Source of the DNA: Singulisphaera sp. GP187
Lineage (GTDB): Bacteria; Planctomycetota; Planctomycetia; Isosphaerales; Isosphaeraceae
Reading direction: 5' to 3'
DNA length: 64,000 nt
NCBI RefSeq assembly: GCF_900129635.1
Contig: NZ_FSRB01000002.1
Location: 2,756,727-2,820,726 of the forward strand
Of the stretch, positions 8,818 to 17,590 are shown in pieces. Position 1 is the stretch's first letter; every line of letters starts with the position of its first letter. Position numbers and translations under genes: made by a program. The notes below the pieces were generated by a model that searched no databases, was not told the DNA's origin, and saw only the letters and a list, made by a program, of their open reading frames with translations.

Positions 8818-9110
8818 CTCTGCCTCCTAGGGGATTGACGCCTGGTTGTAACCAATGCGCAGAAGGGAGCCGCTATCGAATAATGGATGTAGCGCCATCC
8901 CTGATCCATGCGTCCCAGAATCCTTGGCGGAATCTCGAACGTCCTCTCCCCGCAGACGATACAGAAAATGAGGCGAGCGACCAGGACAGTCGATCCCCCC
9001 ATTGATCGGGCAAACCCCGCTTCGCGACCGAGGCGGGGATCACCTTCGTCAGACCGACATGTGAATCTCAGACGGGCGGAGGTACCTCATCTCGCTCCTG
9101 CCCAGTGGGA

Positions 9111-9863
9111 TCAGGCGCGTTGCTGCACCAGCCAGACGGCGAGGGTCGCCGCCGCGCCAATCGATGCCAGCCGGACCATCCAGCGGTAGGAGGTAAAGCG
9201 GCGGCGGACGTTGCGTTCAAGGTCGTCCGCGGCCTCCGCGGCGAGGGAGTGGCGTTGGAGGCTCGCCAGCGTGTTCATCCCCACGAGATAGACAAGCCAG
9301 AGGATCAAGAAGCCGACCCCCTGTTCGAGCCACGCGTGCCAAGGGATCGGCGGCAAGTGTGGCGCCCATTTCGAAGGCGTTGTCAGCGGTCGATCGGATT
9401 CGTAGACCACGAGCCGCGCGGCCTGGCTCGTCCGATCCATCCCATCGGTCGCGCGGAGCAGGAGTGCAGCCGGTTCCGGCGTCCCGACCCGAGGCGTGCC
9501 GCGAACCTGAGCGGTGGCAGGGTCAAACGTCAGGCCGTCGGGAAGCTTACCGTCAATCGCCCAACGAATCGGTCCACTGCCCCCCGTCGCGGCCAGGGCG
9601 ACAACATAGGGACGGCCCGCGATCGCCTCGGGGAGCGTTTCCGGTGTGGCGATGGCGAGTGGAATCGGGTCGTCCTTATCCTCACCCCCCTCGGACGAGG
9701 GGAGGTCAATGGCCTTGGGCAAAAGCGCCATGATCACCATGGTCAGCAGTAATATGAACAGAAGTGCGCCGGTGAGCTTGGTGACGACGACCGCGACGAA
9801 CGAATCTTCGCCCGAACCGCCGAACTCCATGCCGCCATGGCCGCCTCGCCGTGATCGACGCAT
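9111..9863 (-). CDS. membrane protein with one N-terminal helix, Ig-like (He_PIG) domain and two C-terminal helices
   Basis: A 250-residue protein. Residues about 22-49 form one long hydrophobic helix (SFVAVVVTKLTGALLFILLL). Residues 75-155 resemble a putative Ig domain, with the turn GKLPDGLTFDPATAQVRGTP typical of He_PIG modules. Two more hydrophobic helices lie at about 181-199 and 229-247. It is transcribed after a MotA/TolQ/ExbB-like gene, so it could be the partner subunit, in the place of MotB/ExbD. Unlike those partners it has no aspartate within the helix; E19 and D20 flank it and K29 lies inside. Strong AAGGAGG precedes the ATG at 9863. The role is inferred. Confidence 0.6.
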   Translation of the reverse strand: MRRSRRGGHGGMEFGGSGEDSFVAVVVTKLTGALLFILLLTMVIMALLPKAIDLPSSEGGEDKDDPIPLAIATPETLPEAIAGRPYVVALAATGGSGPIRWAIDGKLPDGLTFDPATAQVRGTPRVGTPEPAALLLRATDGMDRTSQAARLVVYESDRPLTTPSKWAPHLPPIPWHAWLEQGVGFLILWLVYLVGMNTLASLQRHSLAAEAADDLERNVRRRFTSYRWMVRLASIGAAATLAVWLVQQRA

Positions 9864-10042
9864 GTCTCCTCCTTCAAGCGGCCCGGAACGTGTCGTGCCC
9901 CTGATCCTGAACCTAATCCTAACCGACGGCCCGCTCGCGAATGATCCGTCGAATCAGGCGCAAGGGCCGTTTCCTTGCCAGTACTCAAACGTCCACGAGA
10001 ATGAAGCTGCCGACCTTCTGGAAAAACTCAACCCTTGCTCAT

Positions 10043-11317
10043 TTATGCGGCATCATCACTTCTCACAGAAAGCCCCTTACTGCTGGAATCGAACATCTTC
10101 TTGACGATGTTGCGATAGAGGGCGTTGCCTTGTTCCATGCTGACGTTCAGCAGGTCGATCGCGTCCTTAAGGCTGTTCAAGGTCCGCGCCAGTTGATCTT
10201 GCGTGCTCCGGCTCGAGCGCTCATAGGCGAGGGCCCACGAGTTCGACATGGCCTCGATCGCCGCGCAGGTGCGGTCGATCCCGCGCTTGATCTCATCGAG
10301 TTGGTCGGCCGAGCCCGCCTGGTCCGTGAGCGTGGTCTCGATTCGCCCGAGGGCGGCAACGCCCCGACGGAGCGTGTCGCCGGCCGCGCCCAAGGCCTCG
10401 AGCTCGGCCCCGATCCGGCCGATCGACTCGGCCCCGCGCTGGAACCCAGACATCGAATTGGGCAAGTGGTCGATCGAGCGGGCGAACTGTTCGATCTGGG
10501 TTCCGAGCCGCTCGCTCCACCGCGCGGCCAATGAGTCCGACCCGCCCGCGGTCTGCGGTTCGGCGGCTCCCACGCGTGGTAGCACGAACTCGACGACCCA
10601 ACGATCGACGCGTGCGAGCAGGTCTTCGGATCGGCGGAAGACCAGGGTCTGGACGAGCATCAAGGCCGCGCTCAGGAAGAGGGCGAGCAACGTGCTGTCG
10701 AATGCGATCTGAAGGGCCGAGGTCACCCCGGTCAGATTGTTCATGAAGCCGTCGAGGTCCTTGACCATCGGCAAGACCTTGCTGATGTTCATCAAGGCCT
10801 TTGAGATGCCCTCGACGGTCCCGATGAACCCGATCACCGGCAAGAGATAGAGAATGTAGCGTGTGAGCGTGAACCGACCCGCGGACTGCTCTTGATCGAG
10901 GGCCGAGGCCTCGCGATTCAACTCCATCATCTGCGAGACGGAAGGCGTGCCGGTCTCTTCGAGGTAAGTCGTGAGCTGCCGCACTCGGGTTGGCAGGATC
11001 CTCGCTTCCTCGAGCGGGATCGCGGTCGATGTCGCTCCCGCTTCGTCGCTCGAGCCGCACGCGACCTTGACGGTGTGGAGGAGCGCGGGAACTTCGTCGA
11101 ACGCCTTCTCGTTGGCCCAGAGCTTGGCCAGCTCGCGGGTCAGGGCAATCACTGCCCAAAAGTAGATCGCGGTTCCAACGTACTGTTCCCAACCCCGCTC
11201 AAACATGAGCGTTGGGTTGAAAATCATCAGGCCGATCGGGAAAGCCAAGGCCAGACCCAGCATCGCAAGCGTGCCGGAGTAAGACATCTTGGAGGTGCCG
11301 TGAGCTCCGCTCGGCAT
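10043..11317 (-). CDS. MotA/TolQ/ExbB proton-channel-like membrane protein with long C-terminal coil
   Basis: A 424-residue protein with four hydrophobic segments at about 17-33, 46-62, 152-172 and 205-226, the topology of MotA. The third helix has PVIGFIGTVEGISKAL, and the fourth region ALQIAFDSTLLALFLSA; these match the two conserved blocks of the MotA/TolQ/ExbB domain, which forms the pentameric part of ion-driven motors. Residues 250-410 form a helical, probably coiled-coil tail, longer than in ExbB and reminiscent of ZorA. I chose the ATG at 11317 because AGGAAGGGG precedes it at 7 bases. Its partner is probably the next gene (ends 9111). What the complex drives is unknown. Confidence 0.7.
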   Translation of the reverse strand: MPSGAHGTSKMSYSGTLAMLGLALAFPIGLMIFNPTLMFERGWEQYVGTAIYFWAVIALTRELAKLWANEKAFDEVPALLHTVKVACGSSDEAGATSTAIPLEEARILPTRVRQLTTYLEETGTPSVSQMMELNREASALDQEQSAGRFTLTRYILYLLPVIGFIGTVEGISKALMNISKVLPMVKDLDGFMNNLTGVTSALQIAFDSTLLALFLSAALMLVQTLVFRRSEDLLARVDRWVVEFVLPRVGAAEPQTAGGSDSLAARWSERLGTQIEQFARSIDHLPNSMSGFQRGAESIGRIGAELEALGAAGDTLRRGVAALGRIETTLTDQAGSADQLDEIKRGIDRTCAAIEAMSNSWALAYERSSRSTQDQLARTLNSLKDAIDLLNVSMEQGNALYRNIVKKMFDSSSKGLSVRSDDAA

Positions 11318-11442
11318 GGGAAAGCCCCTTCCTGTGTGGGCCAATCAGACCTGTCGAGCGTGGCCGCTCGTCGTCCTGACGAAGTTCGGTCAGCCCACCC
11401 TACCATCGCGTTAATCGGCAAATTGTCCAGCCGACTTGAGGA

Positions 11443-11985
11443 TCAAAGGGCCTGGTCCTGCGTCAGCTCGCTCGTTGTCTCCCGGTCGTTCGAAACGTCC
11501 GAGCCCTCCGAGCCTGGGGACGCAACAAACCGGAAATTGCAGCACGACGCCCCTTCCATGAGGGTTTGCGTGCGTGAGAGGTGAATCGTGGAGTTGAAGC
11601 CTTCGACGAGCGAAAAATCGCGCTGGCAGGAGAGGCTCGAGCCGAGGTCGGCCAGGCCCAAGGTGTGGTACATTTCGGCGTAGCGGCAGCGTGTCACGTT
11701 GAACGAGAGCCGTTCCTCGGTCTGCTCGAGCATTTCCAGCTCGAGCGCTCCCCCCGCCCGCCAGCGGTCGAGGCTTCCCGAGAACGCTTCGAGAGTCGCC
11801 GCGCCCAATTGCGCCGCGAGGTCGGCACCGCTCTGACGGGCCAGTTCGGAGATGACGCGGCGAAGCAGGGCCAGGGTTTTCTCCTCGCCGAGCTCGTCGC
11901 GTACCGCATGGATGATGGGGCCAACAATTCGCGCTTCGATTTCGCGTTGTTGAAGGAGAGTGAGCGGGTGGGGGTCGGATGACAT
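11443..11985 (-). CDS. L-2-amino-thiazoline-4-carboxylic acid hydrolase family protein
   Basis: A 180-residue soluble protein. The C-terminal half contains NVTRCRYAEMYHTLGLADLG followed by CQRDFSLVEGFN and a final GASCCNFRF, the cysteine-containing pattern of the ATC-hydrolase family (PF14196), named after the Pseudomonas enzyme that opens 2-aminothiazoline-4-carboxylate during L-cysteine formation. Most family members have not been tested, and many sit in unrelated contexts, so the reaction is uncertain. It precedes the MotA-like gene by 125 bases on the same strand and may be co-transcribed with it. Confidence 0.7.
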   Translation of the reverse strand: MSSDPHPLTLLQQREIEARIVGPIIHAVRDELGEEKTLALLRRVISELARQSGADLAAQLGAATLEAFSGSLDRWRAGGALELEMLEQTEERLSFNVTRCRYAEMYHTLGLADLGSSLSCQRDFSLVEGFNSTIHLSRTQTLMEGASCCNFRFVASPGSEGSDVSNDRETTSELTQDQAL

Positions 11986-12073
11986 TGGGGGCAGGCTCCA
12001 CGGACCCGACAGGAATGCAAAGGCAACTCCAGGATGCCCGTCATTCTAAGGGGTTCGGCGGCCTTGGACACGA

Positions 12074-12457
12074 TCAAACCGGGATCGCGCGTAACCGAAG
12101 CAGGAGTGTCGGAAGGTCGATCGGCTTGGTGACGAAGTCGTCTGCCCCCGCAGCTCGGGCTCGTTGTTCGGACAGGCCGGAGGAATCGGCCGTGATCGCG
12201 ACGACAGGCAGGGTGGCTGTCTCCGGATTGGCGCGGAGTTGGCGGATGAGCTCAACCCCATCCATGACGGGCATCGCCAGGTCGGTCACCACCAGTTGGG
12301 GTCGAAATGTACTCACGCAGTCCAAGGCTTCACGACCATCCGTCGCTTCCATAACCTCGAAGCCATGCATTCGTAGCAAACGCCCGAACGCATAGCGCAG
12401 GAAAGGAGCATCCTCCACCAAAAGTAACCGAGGGTTCTTATCGTAAGAATCCCACAT
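12074..12457 (-). CDS. single-domain response regulator
   Basis: A stand-alone receiver domain of about 127 residues. RLLLVEDAPFLRYAFGRLL carries the acidic pocket, PQLVVTDLAMPVMDG carries the phosphorylated aspartate, and TADSS and the conserved lysine in FVTKPI complete the fold. There is no output domain, as in CheY or Spo0F, so it acts by protein contact or in a phosphorelay. No histidine kinase lies in the window. The ATG at 12457 follows GGAG at 8 bases; an ATG at 12475 is the alternative start. Confidence 0.85.
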   Translation of the reverse strand: MWDSYDKNPRLLLVEDAPFLRYAFGRLLRMHGFEVMEATDGREALDCVSTFRPQLVVTDLAMPVMDGVELIRQLRANPETATLPVVAITADSSGLSEQRARAAGADDFVTKPIDLPTLLLRLRAIPV

Positions 12458-12838
12458 CGGATCAACTCCAGCCATATAAGGAAGGCCTGAACTCGGGGCC
12501 CAGCTCGTTCCAAGCCTTCCCCGCTCGATGCGATCACGGCAGTCGCGGATTCACAAGCCTCGCTGCCTCATTTGCAACGCGTTCCTGATCGATTCGACAT
12601 TAGCAAGCAAACCTCAGGCCAACAGCGTGATTGTGCTCAGATCTAGAAAAAAAGACGTGACTCAAGCAGTCTGACGGCTGTGGACTTTACCCAGCCATCG
12701 CGATCGTTGCGGAGCTCAGTTCCAAGTTGCCCAAGATGATGCCGGTTCCTTGCTCAGGGCGGGAGCTCGCGCCTACGATGAGATTGATCCCAACTTGATT
12801 CCATGCTCGCAGAGAACTGCGTCGAAGGATCACCCCCC
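12458..12838. other. divergent intergenic region, about 380 bases
   Basis: This separates the minus-strand response regulator from the plus-strand esterase and must hold two promoters. No near-consensus -35/-10 pair is convincing. The end has GAAGGA, which serves the esterase ATG at 12839. Confidence 0.4.
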
Positions 12839-13843
12839 ATGATGCCCACAACTCGCCAGCCGCTCCCCGCGAGCATTCGTTTTGGCACCGGCCTATTCCG
12901 GACTGTCGCCTGGCTGGTCCTACTCGGCGCGACCGCGATCCTGGTGCGTGCCGAGGCCCAACGAACGACCTTGCCGGAAACGGTTTCGGAGCACGCCGAC
13001 ATCGTCTACCGGAGCATCGCCGGTCGTGAGGTCCGGCTCGATGTCTACCTTCCCACCGCCCCTCCGATCCGAGGCGGATGCCCGGCCGTGGTCGCGATCC
13101 ACGGAGGAGGCTGGCGGGGCGGCAGCAAGCGAGACATGAGACTCATGTCGATCCAACTCGCCGAGCACGGGTACGTTGTGGTGGCCATCGACTACCAGCT
13201 CTCGCGCCCCGGTCGACCAAGCTGGCCCAGCAACTTCGAAGACACCCGGGAGGCGGTCCGCTGGATCCGCCGCCACGCCGCTGACTACGGCGTCGACCCG
13301 GATCGAATCGTCGCGCTGGGGGTCTCGGCGGGGGGCCATCTCGCCGCCTTGCTCGGGACCTACCCCGACGGCCCGGTCAATCCGGACGCCCGCGACCGGC
13401 ACCCCGCGCTCTCCTCCGCCTCCGTCGCTCGTTCCGACGCCTCGACCCGAGTCCAGGCAGTCGTCGACCTCTATGGTCCGGCCGACCTGCTCGCGTCCCG
13501 GACCTCCCTCCCCTTACCGGCAACTCCTGTCACCCTGATGCTGGGCGGAACCCTCGAGACCATGCCGGGACGGTACGAGGCGGCCACACCTGTCCGTCAC
13601 GTCTCGCCCAACGATCCGCCGATGCTCCTGATCCACGGTCGCGACGACCGACTCGTCCCCCTCGAACAATCCCAGGCGCTCGCCGCCGCCCTCGACGAAG
13701 CCGGCGTCGCCCATCGCCTGATTGAGGTCGATGACGCCGCACACGGCTTTGGTTTCCACGTGCCGAACCGCAAGATTCTTCCCGACATCCTTGCCTTTCT
13801 CGACTCCGTGTGGAACTCTAATACGAGCCGGCCCTCAAAATAG
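12839..13843 (+). CDS. exported alpha/beta hydrolase (esterase/lipase, BD-FAE-like)
   Basis: A 334-residue protein with an N-terminal hydrophobic segment (VAWLVLLGATAILV, then RAEA) that looks like a signal peptide. The hydrolase shows the oxyanion HGGGWRGG motif, the nucleophile elbow ALGVSAGGHLAALL (Ser), an acidic residue in LIHGRDDRLVP and a histidine in DDAAHGF, forming a full catalytic triad. It fits the BD-FAE/carboxylesterase group that removes acyl groups from polysaccharides or small esters outside the cytoplasm. The ATG at 12839 follows GAAGGA; the frame opens earlier at 12803. A hairpin follows the stop. Confidence 0.8.
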   Translation: MMPTTRQPLPASIRFGTGLFRTVAWLVLLGATAILVRAEAQRTTLPETVSEHADIVYRSIAGREVRLDVYLPTAPPIRGGCPAVVAIHGGGWRGGSKRDMRLMSIQLAEHGYVVVAIDYQLSRPGRPSWPSNFEDTREAVRWIRRHAADYGVDPDRIVALGVSAGGHLAALLGTYPDGPVNPDARDRHPALSSASVARSDASTRVQAVVDLYGPADLLASRTSLPLPATPVTLMLGGTLETMPGRYEAATPVRHVSPNDPPMLLIHGRDDRLVPLEQSQALAAALDEAGVAHRLIEVDDAAHGFGFHVPNRKILPDILAFLDSVWNSNTSRPSK

Positions 13844-13850
13844 AGAAACT

Positions 13851-13873
13851 AGGGCGATCATGCGGATCGCCCT
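13851..13873 (+). terminator. hairpin after the esterase gene
   Basis: A perfect 9-base stem (AGGGCGATC / GATCGCCCT, loop ATGCG) begins 8 bases after the esterase stop. It is followed by G-rich rather than T-rich sequence, so its role as a terminator is inferred. Confidence 0.45.
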
Positions 13874-14029
13874 TGGGGGGGGAAGGAATTCGTTTTCCAG
13901 AACTCCTTGCATTTTTTTGCTCGACTTGGAACGATTAGTGAATCCTTTCCCAGCAGGCACTCAGGTAGGAGCCGGAGGCTCGCCGAGCGCCATGTTTCGC
14001 GTTCGATCACGCAAGATGGAGGCGGCGTA

Positions 14030-15298
14030 GTGGATTCCAACACCCCAATGGGTGGGATGAACGCGCCCATCTCGGAACCGCTGGACTTGAACGACCAGTT
14101 CGATCGAGTCCTCCATACCGCGGGCGATCGCCCATCCACCGACACCTTGCCAGCCTTGATCGATCCAGCCGTCGATTTCGCCGACCGCAAGTTGACACGT
14201 CGCCGGGAAGATATCGAGGAAAAGCACCGGCGGATCGCCGCCTTCCTCGACGCGACGGGGCACGACGCGGTCGTTCTGGGGCGGGGCGACTCGGTCTCCT
14301 GGTTCACCTCGGGGGGCGACCTCGGGCAAGATCTCGGCTCCGAGGTGAGCACGGTCCTGCTCTACATCAACCGAGGCAGTCGAGCGGTCGTGACCGACAA
14401 CGTGCAGAGCGCCCGGGTCTTCGAGGAAGAACTGGCGGGGCTTGGCTTCCAGCTCAAGGAGCGCCCTTGGTTCGAAGACCCGAGCCGGGTCATCGACGAG
14501 CTCGGCCACAACAAACGGCTCGCCTGCGATCTGGCCCACTCCCCGCGCCCCTGGCCGCGCGACGGCGACCCGTTTCGCGCCTTGCGACGCCCCTTGACCT
14601 CGCTCGAGCGGCAGCGGCTTCGCGAACTGGGCCGGACCCTGACCCTGGCGGTCGAGGCCACCTGCCGGAACTTCGTCCGCGGGGAAACCGAAGCCGATAT
14701 CGCCGGCCACCTTGCCCACCGTTTGATCCGCGAGGGTGTCGTCCCGGTGGACATGCGGGTCGCGGGGGACGACCGGCTCGAGCGCTTCCGCCAGCCGACG
14801 TTCAAGGCGGCGGCCATCGATAAGCGCGTCACGATCACCGCCACGGGCCGCCGCTTCGGACTCTGTGCCACCGTCTCCCGAACCGTCTCGTTCGGGCCGG
14901 TCGACGCGAAGTTCGGCGCCTGCCATTCGTTGGCCGCGATGATCGACGCGAGCTGCATCTACTTCTCCCGCGACGGCGAGACCGTCAGCGAAGTCGCGCG
15001 CCGATCGAAGCGAATCTTCGAGAAGTACGGACGCGGACACGAATGGACGCTCGATTATCTCGGATTCGTGACCGGCTACACCCCCCGCGAGTCGCTCCTG
15101 CTCCCGGATAGCTCACTGGTGCTCACGCACGGGATGCCCCTCTGCTGGAGCCCGAGCATTGGCGCCGCACGCTCCGGTGACACCCTGGTGGTCGACCGTC
15201 GAGGCTACGAGGTGGTCACAACGGCTCAGAATTGGCCGCAAATTGATGTCGCCGTCAAGGGTTTCGTGATCCCACGGCCGGGGATCCTCGAACGCTGA
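14030..15298 (+). CDS. M24 (pita-bread fold) family protein with substituted metal ligands
   Basis: A 422-residue protein related to Xaa-Pro aminopeptidases: a creatinase-like N-domain followed by a pita-bread C-domain. In the C-domain ITATGRRFGLCATVSRTV aligns without gaps to the canonical I-D-A-G...C-S-D-I-T-R-T, but both metal-binding aspartates are threonine (residues 270 and 281, spacing 11 as in true enzymes). Later, CWSPSIGAARSGDTLVV aligns with the usual E-P-G...R-x-E-D-T, with both glutamates changed to Ser and Gly. One histidine remains in GRGHEW. It is therefore probably not a metallopeptidase; creatinase is a known non-metal relative. The start is GTG at 14030, preceded by GGAGG at 7 bases; ATG at 14048 is the alternative. 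Confidence 0.7.
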   Translation: MDSNTPMGGMNAPISEPLDLNDQFDRVLHTAGDRPSTDTLPALIDPAVDFADRKLTRRREDIEEKHRRIAAFLDATGHDAVVLGRGDSVSWFTSGGDLGQDLGSEVSTVLLYINRGSRAVVTDNVQSARVFEEELAGLGFQLKERPWFEDPSRVIDELGHNKRLACDLAHSPRPWPRDGDPFRALRRPLTSLERQRLRELGRTLTLAVEATCRNFVRGETEADIAGHLAHRLIREGVVPVDMRVAGDDRLERFRQPTFKAAAIDKRVTITATGRRFGLCATVSRTVSFGPVDAKFGACHSLAAMIDASCIYFSRDGETVSEVARRSKRIFEKYGRGHEWTLDYLGFVTGYTPRESLLLPDSSLVLTHGMPLCWSPSIGAARSGDTLVVDRRGYEVVTTAQNWPQIDVAVKGFVIPRPGILER

Positions 15299-15438
15299 TC
15301 AGGTTCCCGCAGCCGAATTTCCGAACAAAGCGCACGGCCCCTGCACTCTCTTCCTCGCTTCTTTTGAATGCCGATTTTTTAATTTGATCGCTCGGTCAAG
15401 AGCCTCTTCTGGAACTGATCCTGGGGAGAACCACGCGC

Positions 15439-16647
15439 GTGCTGATCCGTTCCCATCCCCATCGCGGCTTCAAGCTGATCGACCTGATGGTCGTGGTGCT
15501 GGTCATCGGCGTCTTCTTCGGTTTGCTCATCCCCGCCATCGAGGCCGCGCGCGAAGCAGGTCGCCGGGTGCATTGTTCCAATAATCTGAGACAACTGGCT
15601 CTGAGCCTGATCAACTTCACCGCGAGCAAGAACCAGTATCCCAACGCGGGGACCTTTTTCGACGACCCGGCGATTCATGGCGGGGATCCGGCCCGGTCGA
15701 TCATCGCTCGTTCAATCGAGAACCCCGCCGCATTCAAAGGAGATACTGATGGCTGGCGCCGCAGTTGGGTAATCGACATAATTCCTTATCTAGATTCTAA
15801 TGACGTCTCAAATGGTTGGGACCGTAGCGAATCCTACCTCAGCACCACAAATTTCGGTAATCTCAAAATCTGTTCAGGTGACTTCGGTGTCCTGAGATGC
15901 CCCGATGACACGACGACGACGACGGGTCAGGGCAACCTGAGCTACGTCGTCAACGGCGGCTTCTCGCGCTGGCACGCGATCCCGTTGAGCTGGAATGGCG
16001 GGAAGGCGGATGGGCAATCCAAGAACGGCGGAGCGCTGCAATGGATTCCGCCCGGCGGCACCTGGCAAGAGACCCAAGCGGTCAGTCGTAAGTTGGGAGT
16101 CATGTTCCTGGGCACGAGCACGGGCGACCAGCCCTGGGACATCGTCACGGGGCCGAACGACATCCCCGACGGATCGAGCGAGACCCTCCTCCTCGCCGAG
16201 AATACGTTGGCAGGCTATTCCCCGGGGACTCCTTACTCGGGAGGAATCCCGACCAACTGGGCCTGCCCTCTGCCGAATTTCTGCATGTTCATTGCCTCGG
16301 ACGATGTTTGCCGATCGGCTCGATCGACGACCGATTGTCTCGCTGGATCCTTGAAACCCGACACATCCGGCAAGGATGGCACCGGCTGGGCCTGGGCAAA
16401 TCGGCCGGGAACCTACGAGAATATTGGCTATGGCCAGAACTTGCGTATCGAGGGTTCGTTCCCGTTCGCCAGTAGCGGCCATCCCGGTGGCGGGAACTTC
16501 GTTTTTTGCGATGGAGCGACACGATTCCTCAGTGACTCGATCGACGGCACGGTTTATGCGAAGATGATCAGTCCGGCGGGAAGTCAACTTCCCACGCCTC
16601 TGCTCCAGGGACCGCTCGCGCGCGACAGTTGGGAGCAGGCACCCTGA
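15439..16647 (+). CDS. DUF1559 pseudopilin-like protein, atypical
   Basis: A 402-residue protein with a prepilin-like N-terminus (GFKLIDLMVVVLVIGVFF), so it is likely cleaved after Gly by a prepilin peptidase and held by its hydrophobic helix. The conserved Glu5 of prepilins is Asp here. After LIPAIEAAREAGRRVHCSNN come a beta-rich region and the planctomycete H-x9-DG motif (HPGGGNFVFCDG) near the C-terminus. Unlike the other two DUF1559 proteins in the window it lacks the final ISADA-type tail. The start is GTG at 15439 after GGGGAG. Its role is probably in an extracellular fibre or type II secretion-like pseudopilus. Confidence 0.75.
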   Translation: MLIRSHPHRGFKLIDLMVVVLVIGVFFGLLIPAIEAAREAGRRVHCSNNLRQLALSLINFTASKNQYPNAGTFFDDPAIHGGDPARSIIARSIENPAAFKGDTDGWRRSWVIDIIPYLDSNDVSNGWDRSESYLSTTNFGNLKICSGDFGVLRCPDDTTTTTGQGNLSYVVNGGFSRWHAIPLSWNGGKADGQSKNGGALQWIPPGGTWQETQAVSRKLGVMFLGTSTGDQPWDIVTGPNDIPDGSSETLLLAENTLAGYSPGTPYSGGIPTNWACPLPNFCMFIASDDVCRSARSTTDCLAGSLKPDTSGKDGTGWAWANRPGTYENIGYGQNLRIEGSFPFASSGHPGGGNFVFCDGATRFLSDSIDGTVYAKMISPAGSQLPTPLLQGPLARDSWEQAP

Positions 16648-16780
16648 GTGGCTGCACTCAGGGCAAAAGATTTCATTCAAACAACGGTTTGTTGATAGTT
16701 GGGCTGAACATTCCTCACTCGAAGTGCGAAGTACTAGAGAGAAGAGAAGGGTCCGCCCTTCGAGAAAGGAAAACAAGGTC

Positions 16781-17590
16781 ATGCAAAGTTCCTGGAAGTT
16801 GGGCCGGCTGGCGGGAATTGACGTTTACCTCCACCCGACCTTCATGCTGATCCTCGCCTACGCAGGCATGGTGCTGGGCGGCCTCCCGGCGATCTTGCTC
16901 GTGATGGCGGCCTTTAGCTGCGTCCTGCTCCATGAATTTGGCCATGCGCTCATGGCCCGAAGATTTGGAATCGAGACCGAGGATATCACCCTCTACCCGA
17001 TCGGTGGCGTGGCCAGACTGCGGCGGATGCCCAAGTCGCCCGGCGCCGAGATGGCCATCGCCCTGGCTGGTCCCGCGGTAAACGTCGTGATCGCCGCGAT
17101 TCTCGCGTCGGCGCTGGGGCTCGGCCTGTTTGATGGTCCGGGTAACGCGGCGATCCTCGGTGCCTTCGCCGTAAACCTCCTGTCGATCAACATCGTCCTG
17201 GTGTTGTTCAACATGATCCCCGCCTTCCCGATGGACGGCGGACGCGTTTTACGGGCCGCGTTGAGCGGCTGGCTCGGTCGGGTCCGAGCCACCATGATCG
17301 CGGCCTCGATTGGCCGGGGATTGGCCACCTTGTTCGGCCTCTACAGCATGGTGCATGGCGACTGGATTCAAGTCGTCCTGGCGATCTTTATCTACGTCGT
17401 GGCCGGAGCCGAGCTCAGACAGGTTCTTGCCGAGGGCCGCTCCTCGGATTCCGATTCGGACTCGCATCAAGACTCAGATGACGTCTGGGTCGCTCCACCC
17501 GGATTCCGCTGGGTCAGCCGCGGCAAAGGCGTCTGGCAGCTCGCTCCCATCGTGGTGCGCACCTCCGACCGGTCGTCATCATGGCGCTGA
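16781..17590 (+). CDS. M50 site-2-type membrane metalloprotease
   Basis: A 269-residue multi-pass membrane protein. The zinc motif HExxH appears as LLHEFGHALMARRFGI, and the second zinc-binding motif is FNMIPAFPMDGGRVLR (N-x-x-P-x-F-P-M-D-G). This is the compact SpoIVFB-like subgroup of site-2 proteases, which cut membrane-embedded substrates such as anti-sigma factors. The early ARLRRMPKSPGAEMAIALAG segment is also typical. The C-terminal tail holds an acidic Ser/Asp run and a Trp-rich end and lacks a CBS domain. The ATG at 16781 follows AAAGGA. The next gene overlaps its end by 10 bases. Confidence 0.85.
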   Translation: MQSSWKLGRLAGIDVYLHPTFMLILAYAGMVLGGLPAILLVMAAFSCVLLHEFGHALMARRFGIETEDITLYPIGGVARLRRMPKSPGAEMAIALAGPAVNVVIAAILASALGLGLFDGPGNAAILGAFAVNLLSINIVLVLFNMIPAFPMDGGRVLRAALSGWLGRVRATMIAASIGRGLATLFGLYSMVHGDWIQVVLAIFIYVVAGAELRQVLAEGRSSDSDSDSHQDSDDVWVAPPGFRWVSRGKGVWQLAPIVVRTSDRSSSWR

